64,000 bases of DNA from JAIOQJ01 sp963718635 (GTDB taxonomy: Bacteria; Planctomycetota; Planctomycetia; Gemmatales; Gemmataceae): assembly GCA_963718635.1 (NCBI GenBank), contig OY970367.1, positions 6,324,001-6,388,000 on the forward strand, read 5' to 3'. Under the pieces are notes generated by a model that was not told where the DNA came from, did no database searches, and worked only from the letters and a program-made list of their open reading frames with translations. How positions within the stretch are numbered: the first letter of the stretch is position 1; the number at the start of each line of letters is the position of its first letter. Made by a program: the position numbers and the translations under genes. Shown piece after piece: positions 58,105 to 64,000 of this stretch.

Positions 58105-58191
58105 GGCGAGCCGGGAGCGTAAGCCACCGGAGTGAGAGTATTGCATAGCTTTTGATCGCAATTCTCCGGTCGCTCACGCTCCCGGCTCGCC
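58105..58191. repeat. Inverted repeat (GGCGAGCCGGGAGCG family)
   Basis: Arms 58105-58132 and 58164-58191 pair with two or so mismatches; loop about 31 bases. Located between the carboxylase and the small gene at 58223. Confidence 0.83.
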
Positions 58192-58222
58192 AAGTATGGA
58201 GGATTTCGTTCGCGAAACTTCT

Positions 58223-58474
58223 TCATGCGCAACCGCCTGTCAACGAAGAATGGTGACCTATCGCAACATCAATGACCTGCCGAACTTCGTCAGAGCGAAC
58301 ACGGGGAACAAGGCGACCTTGAACAAAGCACGACGCATTCCCGCCTCGAATGGCGATGGAAAACTGTCGATCGATTTCGAGACGGGCGCCACTGTACAAC
58401 TCAATGGTGAAGGCCTGAAAGGGATCGCGCTCGATCCGTTCCATAATGGCCTGGTTGAATTCGTCAGCGGTCAT
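58223..58474 (-). CDS. Small conserved protein, paralog of 22364
   Basis: 83 residues beginning MTADEFNQAIMERIERDPFQ, then AFTIELYSGARLEIDRQFSI, AIRGGNASCFVQGRLVPRVR and a short helix. GGAGCAACG lies directly upstream of the ATG. Its plan matches the protein at 22364-22597: MT-x-D-x-F start, helix, FT-[VI]-x-L-x-SG and an [EL]-x-[VI]-D strand. No function is known. It stands alone between repeats. Confidence 0.7.
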   Translation of the reverse strand: MTADEFNQAIMERIERDPFQAFTIELYSGARLEIDRQFSIAIRGGNASCFVQGRLVPRVRSDEVRQVIDVAIGHHSSLTGGCA

Positions 58475-58622
58475 GGTCGTTGCTCCTGATTTTGATTGAC
58501 TCAGGGATTATACCTGAATTCGTATAGGTTTCGAGCGCTCCGCAAAGCGTCGCGGCTAACGGGCTCTCATCGCGGCTCATTGGTTTGCGCCTCGCAAAAA
58601 CCGGTTTTCGTCGCTGTTCAAT

Positions 58623-59753
58623 TCATTCTCGTGCTAGAGCAATCGCTGCCGCCAACTGACGCAGCATATCCAAGTCGTGGTCCGCATGAATCGATACGCG
58701 CAGTCTGGAAGTGCCGGCGGGTACGCTCGGGGGGCGAATGGCACGAATGTCGTACCCTTGCTCTTGAAGTCGTCGAGCCGCAGCGACAGCGCGAACGTCG
58801 TCACCCAGTACGATCGGGACTACGTATGAATCACCACCCGCCTTCACGCCATGCGCGGCAAGTTCCGAGCGAAACATCCTTGTTGCTTCGTGCAACGTTC
58901 GGCGGCCCAAGTCGTCGGCTTGCACTTTGGGCAACATCTCCAGCCACCAACGGCCGCACTCCGCCGGAAGCGCGGTAGTAAAGATCAAGTGACGACAGCG
59001 ATTGATAAGGTATTCTTTCAACATCGCGGAGCATGCGATATACGCGCCTGGCACGCCCAACGCCTTCCCGCCGGTATGAACGCTCGCCAGCACGCGCGAG
59101 CGAATGCCCTCTTCATCGACGCAGCCCGACCCTTTGCTGCCATAGCACCCGGTCGAGTGCGCTTCATCGACAATCAGATGAGCCCCATAACGCTGGGCCA
59201 AATCGGCAAGCTTGCTTAAGGGTGCGCGATCGCCGTCCATGCTGAACAGCGACTCCGTGATGATGAACATCTCCCGGCCTTCGACGCGCTTGGCCGTTTC
59301 TGCTTTCAAGCCTTCTTCCAGGTGGTTCAAGTCGTTGTGCCGATAGGCAAATCGTCGAGGTCGCGCCAGCCGTAAACCATCCAGGATGCAGGCATGGTTC
59401 AATTCATCGCCGGCCACCCAGTCAGCCGGCTCGCAGAGCGTGGATATCAATCCTTCGTTGGCGGTGAAGCCGCTGGTCATCATCAGCACAGCCTCGCAGC
59501 CGTGCCACTCGACGAGCGCTTCTTCGACCTCTTCCCAGACAGCGTGATGCCCGCGGAGCAGTCGCGAGGCCATCCCTGAACGCGCCAGTGTTGCAGCGCT
59601 CGGGCCTTTAGAATCTGAAACAAGCCGCCCATTGCCATAGCCGAGGTAATCATTCGAAGTGAGGTCGATTCCCTTGGGCAAAGAAAAAGAGCGATAACGA
59701 CCTTGTGCCTTTAACGTGTCAAGAGATGAAGACCAGCGTTGTTCGAGAGACAT
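58623..59753 (-). CDS. bioF: 8-amino-7-oxononanoate synthase
   Basis: PLP-dependent condensation of pimeloyl thioester with alanine in biotin synthesis. 376 residues. GIDLTSNDYLGYGNGRLV, GMASRLLRGHHAVWEEVEEA, LMMTSGFTANEGLISTLC, DELNHACILDGLRL, FSMDGDRAPLSKLADLA, HLIVDEAHSTGCYGSKGSG and the lysine motif VHTGGKALGVPGAY are all present. Other members of the same oxoamine-synthase family (for example Kbl) look similar, but the neighbour bioB favours bioF. No frameshift. 28 bases separate it from the upstream bioB. Confidence 0.87.
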   Translation of the reverse strand: MSLEQRWSSSLDTLKAQGRYRSFSLPKGIDLTSNDYLGYGNGRLVSDSKGPSAATLARSGMASRLLRGHHAVWEEVEEALVEWHGCEAVLMMTSGFTANEGLISTLCEPADWVAGDELNHACILDGLRLARPRRFAYRHNDLNHLEEGLKAETAKRVEGREMFIITESLFSMDGDRAPLSKLADLAQRYGAHLIVDEAHSTGCYGSKGSGCVDEEGIRSRVLASVHTGGKALGVPGAYIACSAMLKEYLINRCRHLIFTTALPAECGRWWLEMLPKVQADDLGRRTLHEATRMFRSELAAHGVKAGGDSYVVPIVLGDDVRAVAAARRLQEQGYDIRAIRPPSVPAGTSRLRVSIHADHDLDMLRQLAAAIALARE

Positions 59754-59781
59754 GATAACTCCGCCGCTTCTTCCTTCGTGC

Positions 59782-60734
59782 TCAGCAGGAGACGGCTAAC
59801 GGCTCATCGTTCAACGGCATTCCCATGGCGCGGAATAATTCCGCATCGGCGTCCTCACTGGGGTTGCCTGCTGTCAACAGCTTCTCGCCGAAAAATACGG
59901 AATCGGCGCCGGCCAGAAAGCAAAGCACTTGCGTTTCCCGGCTCATGCGATCCCGGCCGGCGCTAAGCCGGACGCGTGCTTTCGGGAACGCGATTCGAGC
60001 GGTGGCGATGAGGCGCACCAGCTCTAACGAATCAACAGGTGATGCCAAAGCCAACGGCGTGCCCGGGCTGGGCATCAAGCAGTTGATCGGCACACTCTCC
60101 GGCGGCGTTTCGAGATTGGCCAGTTCGACGAGCATTAGCAAGCGGTCGTCTTCGGTTTCGCCCATGCCGATGATGCCGCCGCAGCAAACGGAAATGCCCG
60201 CCTTGGCGACACGCTTGAGTGTATCGAGGCGATCGTCGTAGGTGCGCGTGCCGACGATGCTCGGATAGAAACGCCGGGATGAATCGAGGTTGTGGTTGTA
60301 AGCGGTAAGACCCGCATCCGCCAGTCGCTCGGCTTGGCTGTCGCTCAACATGCCCAATGTTACGCAGGCCTCCATGCCGAGCTCCCGGACGCTCTTGACC
60401 ATCTCGATCACGGCATCGAACTGCGGGCCATCCTTGGGACTGCGCCAGGCAGCGCCCATGCAGAAACGTGTCGCGCCACGCGATTTCGCTTCTTCAGCAC
60501 GCTCGCGAACTTCGGAGACGCTCATCAACGGTTCGGACTCGACAGGCGTCTTATAGCGGCGCTCTGGCTGCAATAGCCGCAATCTTCGGGGCAGCCACCT
60601 GTCTTGATGCTCAGCAAAGCGCAGCGCTGGATGTCGCCGCGCGTGTGCAGTCGCTGCATCTCGGCCGCTTTGAGAATCAGTTCCGGCAATGGCAGCGCAT
60701 AAACCGCTTTGAATTCTTCGAATGTCTTCATCAT
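59782..60734 (-). CDS. bioB: Biotin synthase (one frameshift)
   Basis: Radical SAM enzyme that inserts sulfur into dethiobiotin. 317 residues after repair. The start (MMKTFEEFKAVYALPLPELI) and the cluster motif TGGCPEDCGYCSQSA are in one frame; one C is missing in the run near 60561 and the enzyme continues RYKTPVESEPL, SRGATRFCMGAAWRSPKDGP, GMEACVTLGMLSDSQAERLA, YNHNLDSSRRFYPSI and LSAGRDRMSRETQVLCFLAG. The second (2Fe-2S) cluster Cys and the Arg of SAGR are present. It precedes bioF on the same strand. Confidence 0.95.
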
Positions 60735-60958
60735 GCGCTTGATTTAGGCGGCGGGACGCTAATGGCCAGTGGCGCTCGGGTTTTGCGGCGAAAAAGCGAT
60801 TCAACGCGGGGCTTCGAGTTAGAAGACAAGGGTTGACGAGTCTGTTCAGATGCAACAGCATAAACGTAGGCCAGCTCAGGAGATCTGTCCCACCGCTTTT
60901 CGAGCTCGCACTGGATCTGCTAGAATCCGCTTGGCGTGTTGGACTGAGGAGCCGAGCA

Positions 60959-63900
60959 CTAACGATCGCGCAACTTTTGCATCAAAACATAAAAGACAGG
61001 TGTGAAAAGAATGCCGAACAGGGTGACTCCAATCATTCCCGAAAACACGACTGTGCCGAGCGCTCGCGCATTTCGGCGCCGGCCCCTTCTGCTATTACGA
61101 GTGGCAACACCCCGAGAATGAAAGCGAACGACGTCATCAGAATTGGCCGCAGGCGTTGTCGGGCCGCTTGAAGGGCGGCATCCCAACGCGGTATGCCTTC
61201 ACTGTGCTTTTGCTTCGCGAATTCAACGATGAGGATCGCGTTCTTGCTGGCCAGGCCGACAAGGACAACCAAGCCAATTTGCGTGAAAATATTCAGGTCG
61301 AGCATAGCGATTCCGAGACCGATTACCGCGCTGAAAAGACACATGGGCACGATGAGGACCACGGATAGCGGCAGCAGGAAACTTTCGTAGAGAAAGGCCA
61401 ACACTAAGAAGGCAAGGACAGTGCTAAGTCCGAAAATGATAAGCGTCGTATCGCCGCGAAACTCGAAGACGCCTGGTATTTGTACCTTAGTGTCCGAAGC
61501 TTGCTTTTGCTGATAGGCCATGTCGGTCCATTCAAACTTCATATCTTTGGGCAACTCGCGCTCAGCCAGTAACTCCATCTTTTTCATGGCGTCGCCCATG
61601 CTGATTAGAGCTGGGATAATGATGCCGTTGACATCGGCCGCGGGATACATGTTGTAACGGTTTACTTTGCTTGGACCATCCGTCCGTTTGATGTCCACAA
61701 TGGTTGCCAGCGACACCATTTCCCCGGTAGTCGTTTTCACTTTCAGTTTGAGGATATCGTCTTCGGAGTCTCGGTTACGCGCGTCCGCTTGCACGTTCAC
61801 CTGCCAATTGCGGTTATCCAGAGTGATGTCGTTGACGTAGAGCGACCCAAGATAAACCTGCAAAGCATCCTTGACATCGCGATCGGAAACGCCCATTTTG
61901 AACGCGCGATCGCTGTCGATCTTTAAATCGAGTTGCGGCGAACCGCTGCGAAACGTGCTGAAGGCTGCGGGGACGCCGCGTTCTTTCATGGCGGCCTGCA
62001 CGAGATTGGCAGTCATTCCGTCCAGTACGCCATAGCCATAGTTGCCTTCATCTTGAATTTGCATTTTAAAGCCGCCGGCATTGCCAAGGCCAAGAATCGG
62101 CGGTGCGCCAAAGGCATTGACTTGCCCTTCCTCTATACTGGCGAGCTTTTGATTCAGTTCCGTCAGAATGGCTTCGGCATGTCGGCCCACCCGTTGCTCG
62201 AATGGATCGAGCGCAATATAAGCGCCGCCCGAGCTCGATATGTTTGCCTGCGCGAAGATAGAGAAACCCGAAAGCGAAATCACATTCTGGATCCCCTTTA
62301 CCCCTTTCGAGCGATCGCGCGTGCCATCTTCCTTTACGGGACCGAGGCAAATATCAGTCATTTTCGCAACGACTTCGTCGGTTCGCTCGACGGCCGCACC
62401 ATCCGGCAGCTGAGCATTGATGACGAGATAGCCCTGATCCTGTTGCGGAATGAACCCGGGCGGGACCTTCGAAAAACTGAACCCGGTGAAACCGAGCAGG
62501 GCCACGTAAACGAGCACCATAACTAGTGAAATGCGGATGGCGCGAGAGATCGTCCAAATGTAGCCGAGGGTGAAGCGCTCGAACCCCCAGTTGAAGCCGA
62601 CAAAGAACCACGAAAGCAACCAATTGACGACATGACTGAGCAAGTAGCCGATGATGGCGAAGAGGATAAAGACAAGGCCCATGCGCAATGATGCGGACCA
62701 GCCATTAGGCAACAAACGCGCGAGCGGAGTGCCGATGAAGTAAAGGGCGGTCAAGCCGGCGATCATGGCCACCCCAAAGGCCGGCAATGCGTCCATCCGG
62801 CGAGCAGGCGTTGCGTGATCGTGTTGCGCGTCGGGGTGAGGAAGCAAAAGCAAGGGCGCCAGGGCTGGGCTGAGCGTCAGCGAATTGAAAGCGGACAGGA
62901 TGGTGGAAACGGCAACGACTACCGCAAATTGCTTGAAGAACAATCCGGTGATGCCGGGAATCAACAGCGAAGGGACGAACACCGCCACCAGCACGAGCGA
63001 TACGCCGACGATGGCGCCCGACACTTCTTTCATCGCCTGTTCGGTCGCCTGCAAAGGGGTCAGACCGCGAGCAATGTGGAATTCAACCGCCTCCACCACC
63101 ACGATGGCATCATCGACGACGATGCCGATGGCCAGCACCATGCCGAACAACGTCAAGTTGTTGATGCTGTAACCGAGTGCAAACATGGCGGCCAAAGTGC
63201 CGATCAGCGCGACTGGAACGGCGAGCATCGGGATCATTGCCGCCCGCCAATTTTGCAGAAAGGCAAGTACGACCAGGGCTACCAAAACCAACGCCAAAAC
63301 GAGTGTATGCACCACTTCGCGGACTGAGGCTTGCACAAAGGTCGTCGGATCAAAGACGATCGAGTAACGTAACCCGGCCGGGAATGTTTTCTCAAGTTCC
63401 TTCATTTTTTCGCGGGCTAATTGTGCGGTCTCGAAGGCATTGGCGCCGGGAAGCTGAAAGATAGGCAGCCCAACGGAGGGTCTGCCATCCAGTTGCGCTG
63501 ATGAATCGTAGCTGCGCGCGCCGAGCTCGATCCCTTTGATTTTTCGTCCATCTTCAACGCGCTCGTCCCGAACCAGATGCTTCAGGCGGACTAACTGCTC
63601 ACCCTGGCGGCTGACCACGATTTCGTCGAAGTCTTCGGCGGTCAGAAGACGCCCGGGTGCATTTACTACGAACTGAAATTGCTGTCCCTTTGGCGCCGGC
63701 GGTGCGCCGATTTGCCCTGCGGCAACAGTCAAGTTCTGCTCCTTAATGGCATCGGTGACCTCGCCGACTTTCAGTTGATAGTCGGCCATCTTGTTCGGAT
63801 CGAGCCAGACGCGCATGGAATATTCGCGCTCGCCAAACAGAAAGACGTCGCCGACGCCATGAAGCCGGGCCAGTTCATCTTTGACCTTCTGCCTGGCGAA

Positions 63901-64000
63901 ATTGCTTACAGTCAATTGATCGTGGATGAACTTGCCGTCCGGATCTTTGTCCGAGTACATGTTTACCACGAGCAGGATGGCCGACGACTGTTTCTTCGTG
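60959..64000 (-). CDS. RND efflux transporter permease, HAE1 family (partial, one frameshift)
   Basis: The 3' three quarters of an AcrB-type inner-membrane pump, about 1013 codons to the window edge, open at the 5' side (frame continues through 64000 with TKKQSSAILLVVNMYS). It shows GVGDVFLFGEREYSMRVWLD, YSIVFDPTTFVQASVREVVH, MVLAIGIVVDDAIVVVEAVE (the proton-relay Asp pair), MKEVSGAIVGVSLVLVAVF, KVPPGFIPQQDQGYLV and the C-terminal MTSFAFILGVLPLVIAEGAG. One base is missing near 61062; the tail then reads RALGTVVFSGMIGVTLFGIL and ends VFYVLMQKLRDR. A central insertion carries two extra helices between domains. Membrane-fusion and outer-membrane partners are beyond the window. Confidence 0.92.

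Overview
The window reads as a chromosomal segment of a planctomycete. Pointers are a secreted-protein N-terminus with the VEQLESRVLPS motif (1-251), a BBP7-type beta-barrel, a DUF1080 protein, a GlfT2-like glycosyltransferase, an SLBB/export-type protein, a glycine-rich autotransporter, a RAYT transposase of the kind common in this phylum, and very many intergenic palindromic repeats. An affiliation near Gemmatales/Isosphaerales is likely but is inference. No tRNA, rRNA or CRISPR array was recognised.

Layout. 0-9 kb: chaperone block on the plus strand (groEL with groES, then a second groEL with dnaJ and grpE, then an FmdB-type zinc ribbon and yacG, closed by a rho-independent terminator). 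Between the two groEL genes lies a cassette of a small protein coupled to a retropepsin-like protease, followed by a nuclease-like protein carrying a related N-terminal module. 9-13.4 kb: RAYT transposase with its palindromes, a gene remnant, a BBP7 barrel and a 1.5 kb repeat island. 13.4-17 kb: two overlapping glycosyltransferase genes. 17-19 kb: a secreted protein with a metal-binding C-terminus and a second small-protein/protease pair. 19-22 kb: sulfate assimilation (cysH, Rrf2 regulator, sat). 22-28 kb: an operator-like tandem repeat array, the autotransporter and an SLBB protein. 28-33 kb: rplM-rpsI, queA, a cysteine desulfurase, a RelE/ParE-type toxin-antitoxin pair and a duplicated antitoxin. 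33-41 kb: glycosyltransferase 39, a GH5 glycosidase, an ECF sigma factor, a GT4 glycosyltransferase and asparagine synthase, a set that fits exopolysaccharide or envelope work. 41-49 kb: one minus-strand operon (ABC ATPase, ABC-2 permease, GldG-like protein, DUF4340 protein) resembling gliding-type ABC systems. 49.7-52 kb: DUF1080 and an isolated tssG. 52-61 kb: a Pls/PosA-type peptide synthetase, an acyl-CoA carboxylase subunit, bioF and bioB, and finally an RND efflux permease running off the right edge.

About 19 genes, including essential ones (rpsI, bioB, groEL2, yacG), are split by single-base indels, roughly 32 in 64 kb. In each case the next frame continues the same protein family, and the total length becomes a multiple of three after correction. 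I therefore annotate them as whole genes with probable sequence errors, not pseudogenes. Coordinates span the repaired gene.

The least explained material is non-coding or small: an array of AACCGTT-centred palindromes at 22.7-23.1 kb, four copies of a structured repeat with covarying stems at 12.1-12.8 kb, and the recurring small-protein/aspartic-protease pairs.
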